Assembly: GCF_000308795.1 (NCBI RefSeq)
Contig: NZ_BAGK01000002.1
Span: 1 to 46,761, forward strand
Direction: 5' to 3'
Length of the DNA stretch: 46,761 nucleotides
DNA from: Nocardia thailandica NBRC 100428
Lineage (GTDB): Bacteria; Actinomycetota; Actinomycetes; Mycobacteriales; Mycobacteriaceae
The stretch's first letter is position 1, and each line of letters opens with the position of its first letter. Below, piece by piece: positions 17,361 to 25,127 of the stretch. The notes beneath the pieces were generated by a model. That model was given only the letters and a program-made list of their open reading frames with translations, was not told the DNA's origin and did not search any database. Both the position numbers and the translations under genes were made by a program.

Positions 17361-17833
17361 GATCGCAGCTCGATCACTGTTTTGCCGACCCGGACGGGAG
17401 TGCCGAGCGGAACACGGACGGCGGTGGTGACTTTCGCGCGGTCGAGATAGGTGCCGTTGGTCGAACCGAGATCCTCGACGTACCAGTCGTCACCACGCTG
17501 GGAGAGCCGCGCGTGCCTGGTGGAGGCGTAGTCGTCGGTGAGTACCAATGTGGAGTCGTCGGCGCGGCCGATCAGCACGGGCTGTGTCCCGAGCGTGATC
17601 CGCGTGCCGGCCAGTGAACCATGAGTCACCACAAGATATTTGGCGCCCTTCTGGCTTCGGCTCAGGGATGGGAGGCCGATCGAACCGCGCGCCCCGCGCG
17701 TGGCTCTCGGCTGGACCCGGATGCCGGATGCCGCGTAGATATCGCTGCGCAAGGTCCGCAGCACCGCCCAGACGAACAGCCACAGCAGCAACAGGAACCC
17801 CGCGCGGGTCACTTGCAGGATCAGTCCCTGCAC
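17357..17833 (-). CDS. fhaB: FHA-domain membrane protein FhaB
   Basis: A 158-residue protein with an N-terminal membrane helix (about 5-27, ILQVTRAGFLLLLWLFVWAV) and a C-terminal FHA domain (about 80-155) that binds phosphothreonine. FHA landmarks: VLIGRADDSTL, the STRHARLS motif with the Ser/Arg/His that contact phosphate, and [12 protein letters not shown]. Start GTG 17833 has the strong ribosome-binding site AGGAGGT a few bases upstream (17840s), making it the head of the operon that runs to pknB. In Mycobacterium the equivalent (Rv0019c, FipA) helps septum formation under stress. The 168 bases between this start and the fhaA stop hold its promoter, but I cannot identify convincing -35/-10 boxes. 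Confidence 0.93.
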   Translation of the reverse strand: MQGLILQVTRAGFLLLLWLFVWAVLRTLRSDIYAASGIRVQPRATRGARGSIGLPSLSRSQKGAKYLVVTHGSLAGTRITLGTQPVLIGRADDSTLVLTDDYASTRHARLSQRGDDWYVEDLGSTNGTYLDRAKVTTAVRVPLGTPVRVGKTVIELRS

Positions 17834-18001
17834 GGCGTTCCACCTCCTGTACGCCCGGTCGGTGTCGGTACACCGGTGCGGGACGAAGGACCCCCACCGG
17901 CGTGCTGGCTTGCGGGCCCCGATGCCGGGGCCGTGCGTGTGATGGCAGCATCATAGGGCCGACAGCGCCGACTCGTGATCTGCACCGCGCAGCTTACGGG
18001 A

Positions 18002-19417
18002 TCAGACGATCCGGATCAGGATCTCGGAATGCCCGGCGCGGATGACGTCGCCGTCGGCGAGCTGCCAGTCCTGCACGGGCGAGCCGTTGACGAGGGTGCC
18101 GTTGGTGGAGCCCAGGTCCGAGAGCATGGCCGTCTGGCCGTCCCAGCGGACCTCGATGTGGCGGCGGGAGACACCGGTGTCGGGCAGCCGGAAGTGCGCG
18201 TCCTGGCCGCGGCCGATGATGTTGGAGCCCTCGCGCAGCTGGTAGGTGCGGCCGCTGCCGTCGTCGAGCTGGAGGGTGGCGGAGTAGCTGGACTGCGCGC
18301 CGCCGTAGCCGGCCTGGCCGTAGCCGCCTGCCTGCTGCTGGCCGTAACCGCCCTGCTGGCCGTAGCCCGCCTGCTCGTCCTGGCCGTAGCCCTGCTGGCC
18401 GTAGCCCGCCTGGTCGCCGCCGTAGCCCTGGTCGTAGCCCTGCTGGCCGTAGCCCGGCTGCTGGCCGTAGCCGCCCTGCTGGTCGTAGCCCTGGTCGTAA
18501 CCCTGCTGACCGTAACCGGGCTGCTGGCCGTAGCCCTGGTCGTAGCCGCCGGGCTGCTGGCCGTAACCCTGCTGGCCGTAGCCGCCGCCCTGTTCGCCCG
18601 CGCCGTAGCCCTGGTCGTAGCCCTGCTGGCCGTAGCCGGGCTGCTGGCCGTAGCCGCCGCCCTGTTCGCCCGCGCCGTAGCCCTGGTCGTAGCCCTGCTG
18701 GCCGTAACCCGGCTGCTGGCCGTAGCCGTTGTTGCCACCGGCGTAGTCGTAGCCGTTCTGGTACTCGCCGCCCTGCTGGCCGTAACCCTGCTGGCCGTAG
18801 CCGCCGCCCTGCTCGTAGCCGCCCTGCCTGCCGTAGCCCTGGTCGGCGCCGTAGCCCTGTTCGTAGCCCTGTCCGGCGCCGCCTGCGGGCGGCGGCGCGT
18901 ACCCGCGGTTGCGTGGATCGGACTCCGCGGGCTCTCGGCTGGGTTCGTAGCCTGAGTTCTGCGTCATGGGGCCAGCTCCTGGTTGCGGGTGTGCAGGTGG
19001 TCGGTTCGTGGGTTCGGGGCGAGCCGGTGGCGCCGCGGGGCCCGCGTCCGGGTCGACGCGGCCGCTCGCTCTGAACTGTCCGGTGTGCAGCGTAGGTGAT
19101 GCCTGGAAGCTCACGTGTACTTCACCGTAGGTCTGCCACCCCTGCTCGCGGATGTAATCCTGCAGATGCTTGGCGAATGCGCGGGTGGTGAGCTCGTGAT
19201 CGGCGTCGAACTTCGCGTGATCGGATTCGTTGATCGTGATGACGTAACTGTTCGGCGCCAGCTTGTGTCCGCCGCCCAGATCCTGGATCCGGTCGGCCGC
19301 TTCGCGCTGGAGTTCCGCCTCGACCTCCTGGGGCACGACACTGCCCCCGAACACCCTGGCGAACACGTCACCGACAGCGCCTTGCAGGCGCCGCTCGAAT
19401 TTCGACACGATGCCCAT
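18002..19417 (-). CDS. fhaA: FHA-domain protein FhaA with a Gly/Tyr/Gln repeat linker
   Basis: A 471-residue cytoplasmic phosphothreonine reader. Residues 1-115 are the FhaA N-terminal domain (DUF3662), beginning [20 protein letters not shown]. Residues about 120-165 are Pro-rich. The middle (about 176-375) is a low-complexity linker of [12 protein letters not shown] and PGYGQQ units, including a near-perfect 24-residue tandem duplication. The C-terminus is an FHA domain with [25 protein letters not shown] and [14 protein letters not shown]. In mycobacteria FhaA binds the phosphorylated pseudokinase MviN and acts in polar growth. ATG 19417 is preferred because GGGAGGG lies about 7 bases upstream; upstream in-frame extension is not family-like. 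It has its own transcript ahead of fhaB, on the minus strand. Confidence 0.94.
   Translation of the reverse strand: MGIVSKFERRLQGAVGDVFARVFGGSVVPQEVEAELQREAADRIQDLGGGHKLAPNSYVITINESDHAKFDADHELTTRAFAKHLQDYIREQGWQTYGEVHVSFQASPTLHTGQFRASGRVDPDAGPAAPPARPEPTNRPPAHPQPGAGPMTQNSGYEPSREPAESDPRNRGYAPPPAGGAGQGYEQGYGADQGYGRQGGYEQGGGYGQQGYGQQGGEYQNGYDYAGGNNGYGQQPGYGQQGYDQGYGAGEQGGGYGQQPGYGQQGYDQGYGAGEQGGGYGQQGYGQQPGGYDQGYGQQPGYGQQGYDQGYDQQGGYGQQPGYGQQGYDQGYGGDQAGYGQQGYGQDEQAGYGQQGGYGQQQAGGYGQAGYGGAQSSYSATLQLDDGSGRTYQLREGSNIIGRGQDAHFRLPDTGVSRRHIEVRWDGQTAMLSDLGSTNGTLVNGSPVQDWQLADGDVIRAGHSEILIRIV
18588..18731. repeat. Two 72-bp tandem copies inside fhaA
   Basis: Copies at 18588-18659 and 18660-18731 are near identical (differences only near the ends) and keep frame, each coding 24 residues of the [20 protein letters not shown] type. 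The wider stretch 18290-18890 is built from shorter versions of the same units. Likely length-variable by slippage or recombination. Confidence 0.85.
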
Positions 19418-19619
19418 CTCAGCCCTCCCTTCGGTGAGCGTGTCTCGTACGTTCTGGTCACGCCGAATCCGGCGTGTCCGGTCCCGGCCACGTTCCTTGC
19501 ATGATATCCACGATCGTCCAACCCTGTAACTCCCGGCGAGCCCGCTGGGTTCCCGCGTCGCGGCGCCGCGGAAAAGCACTGGTCAGAGGGGCGATTTTAT
19601 TTTCCGCGCGCAGGCGTGC

Positions 19620-19625
19620 TAAGTT
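19620..19625 (+). promoter_or_regulatory. Candidate -10 box for tRNA-Leu
   Basis: TAAGTT at 19620-19625 fits the actinobacterial TANNNT pattern and lies 14 bases before the tRNA, with a T-rich TTTTATTTT stretch at the -35 region (about 19595-19603). A short pre-tRNA leader would result. Weak evidence. Confidence 0.35.
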
Positions 19626-19639
19626 TTCTCACGTCGCTC

Positions 19640-19725
19640 GGGCGAGTGGCGGAATGGCAGACGCGCTGGCTTCAGGTGCCAGTGTCCGAAAGGACGTGGG
19701 GGTTCAAGTCCCCCTTCGCCCACCA
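19640..19725 (+). tRNA. leuT: tRNA-Leu (CAG)
   Basis: Class II tRNA with a long variable arm. Acceptor arms GGGCGAG and TTCGCCC, D-arm GTGGCGGAATGGCAGACGC, anticodon stem CTGGC/GCCAG with anticodon CAG at 19673-19675, variable arm TGTCCGAAAGGACG, T-arm GGGGGTTCAAGTCCCCC. Discriminator A 19722 and an encoded CCA at 19723-19725. Same place after fhaA as in Mycobacterium. Confidence 0.97.
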
Positions 19726-19726
19726 A

Positions 19727-19764
19727 GACGAGAGGCCCGGTTCGCAAGAACCGGGCCTCTCGTC
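19727..19764. terminator. Strong terminator after tRNA-Leu
   Basis: A perfect 17-bp stem (19727-19743 with 19748-19764) closed by a GCAA tetraloop, followed by GTTTCT. It lies between tRNA-Leu and the converging methyltransferase gene, so it can serve both strands. Confidence 0.85.
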
Positions 19765-19819
19765 GTTTCTCGGGGTGTGCGCGGCGGCCGGGCGGCGTCC
19801 ACCGTCCACGACCGAATCG

Positions 19820-20467
19820 TCAGCCCTTCCTGCCGATGAGCAGGTGGTGGGGGATGGGCGGGTTGGCGAGGGTGCGGTGGTCGACGGCGAGTCCCGCGCC
19901 GGCCAGGGCGGCGAGCACGTCCTCGACGGGGCGCAGCCGGAACCCGTAGGGAGTGAACGGCATCCGCCGCATGGCGTCCGGATCGCCGATCCCGATCACC
20001 ACCGTGCCGCCGGGCTCGAGCACGCGGGCGAGCTCGGCGCAGGCGGCGGGGAGATCGTCGAGGAAATAGATGGTGTTGACGGTGACGGCGGCGTTCAGGG
20101 TCGCGTCGGGCAGGCCGAGCGCGGTGAGGGTGCCGTCGCTGAGGACGAGGCGGCCCGTGGCGATCGGCCCCGCGTACCGGTCGCCCGCGCGGGCGCGCAT
20201 GTCGGCGCTGGGCTCGATGCCGTGCACGAGGCCGTCGGCGCCGACCCGCTCCAGCAGCAGCCCGAGCCCGACGCCGCCGCCGAAGCCGATGTCGGCGACG
20301 GTGGCCCCCGCCTGCGGATCGGCGGCGCCGATCGCGGCGTCGATGGCGCGCCGGTTCCCGCGGTCGAGGACGAACGCCACGCCCTTGCCGAGGAAGCCGT
20401 GCGGATTGCCGAGCTGATCGGCCACGGTGCTGAACAGTCGCTGTCTGACCCCGGTCACAGTCGCCAT
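19820..20467 (-). CDS. Class I SAM-dependent methyltransferase
   Basis: A 215-residue cytoplasmic enzyme. Motif I VADIGFGGGVGLGLLL binds S-adenosylmethionine, the acidic loop GIEPSADM ends strand 2 and contacts the ribose, and ALGLPDATLNAAVTVNTIYF and LARVLEPGGTVVIGIGD are motifs II and III of the Methyltransf_11/25 type. The N-terminal 50 residues (GVRQRLFSTVADQLGNPHGFLGK) form a cap resembling small-molecule methyltransferases. Start ATG 20467. It is on the minus strand, 32 bases downstream of the TetR gene, so both may be one transcript. The acceptor is unknown. Confidence 0.85.
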   Translation of the reverse strand: MATVTGVRQRLFSTVADQLGNPHGFLGKGVAFVLDRGNRRAIDAAIGAADPQAGATVADIGFGGGVGLGLLLERVGADGLVHGIEPSADMRARAGDRYAGPIATGRLVLSDGTLTALGLPDATLNAAVTVNTIYFLDDLPAACAELARVLEPGGTVVIGIGDPDAMRRMPFTPYGFRLRPVEDVLAALAGAGLAVDHRTLANPPIPHHLLIGRKG

Positions 20468-20499
20468 GGTAGGCGCGATCGCGTCACCGCCGCGCGAGG

Positions 20500-21147
20500 T
20501 CAGTGGGAGACGTGCGGCGCGTTCGGTCCCGTGGCGAGGCCGCGGCCGACGACCGCGAGGGTGGACGCGATGGCCGCCTCGATCCCGGCCTCGTCGAGCC
20601 AGGGCAGGACCCCGTCCACGATGAGGGAGGCGAGCCCGTGCACCGGCGCCCACGCCGCGATCTCGGCGCCCGGCCGGTCATCGGCGGCGAGGTAGCCGGA
20701 GTCGACCAGGGCGTCGAGAAGCCGCCCGAGCAGGGCGAAGCCGGGCGCGTCGGTGGGTGGGGCCTCGTCGGTCTCGCCGTCGTACTGGCAGAACGCGGTG
20801 CGGAACAGCCCGCGTTCGCGGGTGGCGAGCAGGACGTAGCCGCGGCCCGAGGCCAGCAGCCGGTCGATGGGGCTCGCGTCCTCGGGGACCGCCTCGGTCA
20901 TGGCCCGGAACAGCATGTGCTGTGCCTGTTCCTGGATGGCCCGCAGGAGTTGTTCGTGATTGGCGAAGTGCCGGTAGGCGGCGGTGGGGGTGACGCCGAC
21001 CTGCCGGGCGGCGGCCCGCACGGTGACCGCCTCGGGCCCGCCCGCGCCCGCGAGTTCGGCGGCGGCGGCGATGAGCGCGTTGCGCAGGTCGCCGTGGTGG
21101 TACGGGCCCTCACGCTTCGTCGCGGTCGGTGCTTCCGAATTCGTCAT
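20500..21147 (-). CDS. TetR-family transcriptional regulator
   Basis: A 215-residue dimeric repressor. The N-terminal helix-turn-helix is clear: YHHGDLRNALIAAAAELA, then AVTVRAAARQVGVTPTAAYRHFANHEQLLRAI. The C-terminal ligand domain includes the FRTAFCQYD and AAWAPVHGLASLIVDG stretch of the WHG-type TetR group. Start ATG 21147 faces the MMPL transporter across a 91-bp divergent region that contains an inverted repeat, so this protein probably represses both its own gene and the transporter. The inducer is unknown. The methyltransferase gene follows in the same direction. Confidence 0.9.
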   Translation of the reverse strand: MTNSEAPTATKREGPYHHGDLRNALIAAAAELAGAGGPEAVTVRAAARQVGVTPTAAYRHFANHEQLLRAIQEQAQHMLFRAMTEAVPEDASPIDRLLASGRGYVLLATRERGLFRTAFCQYDGETDEAPPTDAPGFALLGRLLDALVDSGYLAADDRPGAEIAAWAPVHGLASLIVDGVLPWLDEAGIEAAIASTLAVVGRGLATGPNAPHVSH

Positions 21148-21152
21148 CTCCT

Positions 21153-21194
21153 AGATGTTGACACCCGTGCACATCTCGTGGCAAGTTAACACCC
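21153..21194. promoter_or_regulatory. Candidate operator between TetR and MMPL genes
   Basis: AGATGT (21153-21158) and ACATCT (21171-21176) form a perfect 6-bp inverted repeat around a 12-base centre. A direct repeat GTTGACACCC (21157-21166) / GTTAACACCC (21185-21194) overlaps it, and TTGACA at 21158-21163 is a good -35 box toward MMPL. Repressor binding here is inferred. Confidence 0.45.
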
Positions 21195-21238
21195 ATAAAG
21201 TTTACGCATGGAAACATGCAGACGCGGGGAGGCCCGAC

Positions 21239-23398
21239 ATGTTCGAACACCTGGGGAGATTCGTCGTCCGACGGGCTCGCGCGGTGCTGATCGCGGGAGT
21301 GATCGCGCTGCTCGCGGGCGGCATCGTCGGCGCGACGGCGTTCAGCAAGATGCAGCCCGGCGGCCAGGAGGACCCACACGCCGAATCGACAGCGGCGGCG
21401 GTGCGCCTGGCCGACGAGTTCGGCGCGGAGGCCGACTACGTCTTCCTCGTCACCGCGCGGACCGGATCCGTCGACGACGCGGCGGTCGCCGATTTCGGCC
21501 GCGCGCTGACCGCGCGCCTGGCCGCCGACCAGCGCCTGGTCAACGTCGTCTCCTACTGGAGCACCGGCGCGCCCGGCATGCGCGCGGCCGACGGCACCGC
21601 CGCGATCGTGCTCGCGGGCAACACCGCCGGCGCCGACGAGCACGAGGCGGCCACGGCGATCCTGGCCGACTACGGCGCGGGCGCCCCGGTCGCCGACGTG
21701 CGGATCGGCGGCAGTTCGGCGATCTTCGCCGCCATCACCGAGCAGATCGGCAAGGACCTCGGCCTGGCCGAGGCCGTCGCGGTGCCGCTGATCCTCGCGC
21801 TGCTCGTGCTGGCCTTCGGCAACGTGGTCGCCGCCCTGCTGACCCTGGTCGTCGGCGGTATCGCGATCCTCGGCACCTTCGCCGAGTTGTCGATCCTCGG
21901 CTCGTTCACCGACGTCTCGATCTACGCGGTCAACCTCACCACCGGGCTCGGACTCGGCCTCGCCGTCGACTACGGCCTGCTCATGGTGAGCCGGTTCCGC
22001 GAACGGCGCGGCGCCGGAGACGAATCCGGTGCCGCGGTCGTGACCGCGGTGGCGACCGCGGGCCGCACCATCGTGTTCAGCGCGGCCACCGTCGTCGCGG
22101 CGCTGTCGGCCCTGATCATCTTCCCCCAGTACTTCCTGCGGTCCTTCGCCTACGGCGGGATCGGTGTGGTGGCGATCAGCGCGGCGGCCGCGGTTCTGGT
22201 GCTGCCCGCCCTGCTGGCGGTGCTCGGCCCGCGGACCGACCGCTGGAAGGTGCCCGGTGTGCGCGGCATCCAGGGCGAGCCGAGCCGGTTCTGGGGCCGG
22301 GTGGCCGAATTCGCCTGGCGCAGGCCGTTCGTCGCGGGCCTCCCGGTGGTGGCGGTGCTGCTGCTGGCCGCCGCGCCGCTGCTGACCGTGCAGTTCGGGA
22401 CCCCCGACGACCGCGTGCTGCCCACCGAGGTGACGGTCCGCCAGGTCGGCGACGCGCTGCGCGACGACTTCGGCGGCAGCGAGGGCAACGCCCTGTCGGT
22501 GGTGACCACCTCGGCGGCCGACCCCGACGCGGTCGCCGACTACGCGCGCGCCGTCTCGCGGGTCGACCACGTCAGCCGGGTGGAGTCCAGCGCGGGCACC
22601 TTCGCGCACGGCGAGCGGGTCTCGCTCACCCCGGCCGACGCCCGCTTCGCGGGCCCCGACGCCCAGCGCCTGAGCGTGCTGACCGAGCTCGACCGCGATT
22701 CCGCGGCGGCGCGCGACCTGGTCGAGCGGGTGCGCGCGGTCCCGGCGCCCGCCGGCTCGGACACCCTCGTCGGCGGGCAGGTGGCCGAACTCCGCGACAG
22801 CCTGTCCGCGATCGGCGCGAAGCTGCCGTTCGCGATCGGCTGGATCGTGGTGACGACCCTGGTCCTGCTGTTCCTGTTCACCGGCAGCGTCGTGCAGCCG
22901 CTGCGGGCCCTGCTGTCCAACGTGCTGAGCCTGGCCGCCACGCTGGGGCTGATGGTGTTCGTCTTCCAGCAGGGCCACCTCGCCGGGATCATCGGCTTCA
23001 CCCCGGCCCCGCTCGACGTCTCGATGCTGCTGCTGCTGTTCTGCATCACCTTCGGCCTGTCGATGGACTACGAGGTGTTCGTGATCAGCCGGATCAAAGA
23101 GCTGCACGACCGCGGCGTGCCGGACCGGGAGGCGGTGGTCGAGGGACTCTCGCGCACCGGACGGCTGGTGTCCACCGCGGCGGCGCTGATCTCGATCAGC
23201 TTCCTCGCCTTCGTCACCAGCGACGTGCGATTCATCCAGTTCTTCGGTCTCGGAGCGGGTCTGGCGATCCTGATCGACGCCACGCTGGTGCGCGGGGTGC
23301 TGGTGCCGGTGGCGATGCGCCTGCTCGGGCGGGCGGCCTGGTACGCGCCGCAGCCGCTGCGCCGGGTGCACGCGAAGGTCGGTCTGGCCGAGGGCTGA
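21239..23398 (+). CDS. MMPL-family RND transporter
   Basis: A 719-residue inner-membrane exporter with the two-fold MMPL layout: one helix, a periplasmic domain (about 40-170), five helices, then the same again. Proton-relay Asp-Tyr pairs are present in both halves (GLAVDYGLLMVSRFRE and GLSMDYEVFVISRIKE), as are the GxxF/TSAGRT-type and AATVVAALSALIIFP stretches. Length is at the short end, like MmpL exporters without a large extra loop. Start ATG 21239 has GGGGAGG at 21226-21232. Next to a divergent TetR it is likely inducible. The substrate (lipid, drug or siderophore) is unknown. A terminator hairpin follows. Confidence 0.9.
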   Translation: MFEHLGRFVVRRARAVLIAGVIALLAGGIVGATAFSKMQPGGQEDPHAESTAAAVRLADEFGAEADYVFLVTARTGSVDDAAVADFGRALTARLAADQRLVNVVSYWSTGAPGMRAADGTAAIVLAGNTAGADEHEAATAILADYGAGAPVADVRIGGSSAIFAAITEQIGKDLGLAEAVAVPLILALLVLAFGNVVAALLTLVVGGIAILGTFAELSILGSFTDVSIYAVNLTTGLGLGLAVDYGLLMVSRFRERRGAGDESGAAVVTAVATAGRTIVFSAATVVAALSALIIFPQYFLRSFAYGGIGVVAISAAAAVLVLPALLAVLGPRTDRWKVPGVRGIQGEPSRFWGRVAEFAWRRPFVAGLPVVAVLLLAAAPLLTVQFGTPDDRVLPTEVTVRQVGDALRDDFGGSEGNALSVVTTSAADPDAVADYARAVSRVDHVSRVESSAGTFAHGERVSLTPADARFAGPDAQRLSVLTELDRDSAAARDLVERVRAVPAPAGSDTLVGGQVAELRDSLSAIGAKLPFAIGWIVVTTLVLLFLFTGSVVQPLRALLSNVLSLAATLGLMVFVFQQGHLAGIIGFTPAPLDVSMLLLLFCITFGLSMDYEVFVISRIKELHDRGVPDREAVVEGLSRTGRLVSTAAALISISFLAFVTSDVRFIQFFGLGAGLAILIDATLVRGVLVPVAMRLLGRAAWYAPQPLRRVHAKVGLAEG

Positions 23399-23429
23399 TC
23401 CGGTGGGTCCGGTGGGCCCGGTGAGTGAA

Positions 23430-23460
23430 CGGCCCCGCGTCCGGTCCGGGCGCGGGGCCG
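23430..23460 (+). terminator. Terminator hairpin after the MMPL gene
   Basis: A perfect 10-bp stem (CGGCCCCGCG 23430-23439 with CGCGGGGCCG 23451-23460) lies 31 bases after the stop codon. No T-run follows. Confidence 0.6.
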
Positions 23461-23609
23461 GTTCGCGCTGGTGAGGCGAAGATCACACCGGCGGGCGCGC
23501 ACTGTTTCCGGGGCGTTCTCCGCCCGTTCCGCTGGTGCTTAGGGCAGCCTTCCGCAACCTGTCGACCGACCGATTCGTGGAGTCGCTGCGTGCGCCTCGG
23601 GCTGGTTGC

Positions 23610-23722
23610 CAATCATCAATCTTGTTTGCATGGCGATAAACAAACTTGAAGTTTCTTTTCCGGCGGGTTTCGCTCGGCAAATCAAAAAAGACTTGCCGAA
23701 GGCGCAGGTCATGGGCTAGATC
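23610..23722. other. AT-rich patch with three small inverted repeats
   Basis: In otherwise very GC-rich DNA, 23610-23695 is visibly AT-rich (CAATCATCAATCTTG, ATAAACAAACTTGAAG, CAAATCAAAAAAG). It holds TTGTTT/AAACAA (23622-23627 and 23638-23643), the palindrome AAACTTGAAGTTT (23642-23654) and the stem TCGGCAA/TTGCCGA (23674-23680 and 23693-23699). No gene is visible between 23399 and 24112. A promoter, nucleoid-protein site or remnant of foreign DNA are possible. Confidence 0.4.
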
Positions 23723-23963
23723 GCGGAACCGACCGCACCCGGGGTTAACCGTCGGCGAGGGGTGGCGCGGGGTGCGCGCCCCGGGGGCGGCTGGATAACG
23801 AAGGTTTGCTGCGGGTGAATTCTCGGTGGTTGCCGGAAGTGGCGCAGAAGGCTGCTGAATGTTTGCCGGCGGAGTGGAAATCCCAGCGCTCGCGCAGGTT
23901 TGCTCCTCTGCGATTCATACGCCCGACCTGCGTGTTGGGGGTTGCGCGGGCATAACGATTGTG

Positions 23964-24071
23964 TACAGTTGGTAGCAACGCTGGCCGCAGCTCGAGCCCG
24001 ACTCGCTGCGGCCAGCGGAACTCAAATGGGGGAGTTCTTCACCAACTCGTAACCGGCCTTTGCTCCCGGTT
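23964..24071 (+). ncRNA. Candidate structured RNA between MMPL and SpoIIM genes
   Basis: Three hairpins lie side by side: a perfect 12-bp stem (CGCTGGCCGCAG 23979-23990 with CTGCGGCCAGCG 24006-24017), GAACTC/GAGTTC (24018-24023 and 24032-24037) and AACCGG/CCGGTT (24051-24056 and 24066-24071). In addition AGTTGGT (23967-23973) pairs perfectly with ACCAACT (24041-24047), enclosing the first two hairpins in a three-way junction. TACAGT at 23964-23969 fits a -10 box with TTGCGC at 23942-23947 as a possible -35, but that promoter would start after the outer arm. An 8-codon ORF (MGEFFTNS, 24026-24052) lies within. No known RNA family was recognised; alternatively this is a minus-strand terminator for SpoIIM. 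Confidence 0.4.
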
Positions 24072-24112
24072 GTCCGGTGTCCCTATTGTCCGGGTGTGCT
24101 CGGTGTTGCCTG

Positions 24113-25108
24113 TCATGCAGATGTACTTGCAGATGAGAATTCATGCAGGCGAGAGCCCTGTTCCTGCTCCGCGACGGCCCGCCGGCCGAGCACGAGCACA
24201 TAGGTGAGGAACGCCGCCTCGGCGGCGAAACCGATGGCGATCCGGACGGCGGCGGGCAGTCCGCTCGGCGTCACGAAGCCCTCGAGCAGGCCGGAGACGA
24301 ACAGCACGCCGACCAGGCCGAGCGCCACCGTCGCCGTAGCCCGCCCCTGCCGGGCCAGCGCGGACGCCCGGCTCGACGGGCCCGGATCCACCAGCGTCCA
24401 ACCGAGTTTCAGGCCGACCCCGCCCGCCACGAAGATCGCGGTCAGCTCGAGGGTGCCGTGCGGCAGGATGAAGCCGAAGAACGAGTCGAGCCGCCCGGCC
24501 TCGGCCATCAGCCCTCCCGTGATCCCCAGCCCGTGCGCGTTCATGAACAGCACGTACACGGCGGGCAGGATCAGCACGCCGAGGAACAGCGCGATCGCCG
24601 ACACCCACGCGTTGTTGGTCCACACCTTCGCCGCGAACGCGCCGTTGGGGTGTTCGGTGTAGTAGGTCTCGAACGCGCCGCCGGGCCGGGTCAGGCCGGG
24701 CACGTCGTCGGGGATGCCGAAAGCCGTACGGAAGGAGGCGGATTCGGCCGTGAGTACGCCGAACACGATCGCCACCGTGACGAACACCAGCGCCACCGCC
24801 GACCACCACGGCCAGGCCCGGTACACCGCGGCCGGGAAGTAGTGGGTGAAGAAGCGGCCGACCTCGCGCCAGGTCCGCGACCGGGCCGCCAGTACCCGGC
24901 CGCGGGCGCGGGCCAGGATCGCGCTGAGGCCGGTCACCAGGTCGGGGTCCGGGTGCCGGGTCTGTAGCCGCGCCAGTTCCTGGGAGGCGGCGCGGTAACG
25001 GCGGACCAGCTCGTCGGCCTCCCCGCCGGTGAGCTTGCGCTGGCGCGACAGCTGGTCGAGGCGCCGCCACGAGCGCTGATGTGCCCAGCTGTAGGCATCG
25101 GTGTCCAT
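24113..25108 (-). CDS. SpoIIM/stage II sporulation protein M-like membrane protein (Rv3694c-like)
   Basis: A 331-residue membrane protein. The N-terminal 90 residues are cytoplasmic and basic (MDTDAYSWAHQRSWRRLDQLSRQRKLTGGEADELVRRYR), then about five or six helices follow with the SpoIIM-family core AFAAKVWTNNAWVSAIALFLGVLILPAVYVLFMNA, GLGITGGLM and FFGFILPHGTLELTAIFVAGGVGLKLGW. ATG 25108 is chosen for the family start; upstream in-frame sequence overlaps the RDD gene. It is divergent from the RDD gene with only 19 bases between starts, so one overlapping promoter region must serve both. In Mycobacterium the equivalents Rv3694c and Rv3695 are also divergent beside MoxR and DUF58. A role with the MoxR module at the membrane is inferred. 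Confidence 0.88.
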   Translation of the reverse strand: MDTDAYSWAHQRSWRRLDQLSRQRKLTGGEADELVRRYRAASQELARLQTRHPDPDLVTGLSAILARARGRVLAARSRTWREVGRFFTHYFPAAVYRAWPWWSAVALVFVTVAIVFGVLTAESASFRTAFGIPDDVPGLTRPGGAFETYYTEHPNGAFAAKVWTNNAWVSAIALFLGVLILPAVYVLFMNAHGLGITGGLMAEAGRLDSFFGFILPHGTLELTAIFVAGGVGLKLGWTLVDPGPSSRASALARQGRATATVALGLVGVLFVSGLLEGFVTPSGLPAAVRIAIGFAAEAAFLTYVLVLGRRAVAEQEQGSRLHEFSSASTSA

Positions 25109-25127
25109 ATCGGGAATGCTAGTGATC

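Noticed and set aside
18588..18731. Mobile-element insertion in fhaA
   Set aside because: The repeats keep frame, lack inverted ends and code for the same low-complexity units, fitting tandem duplication.
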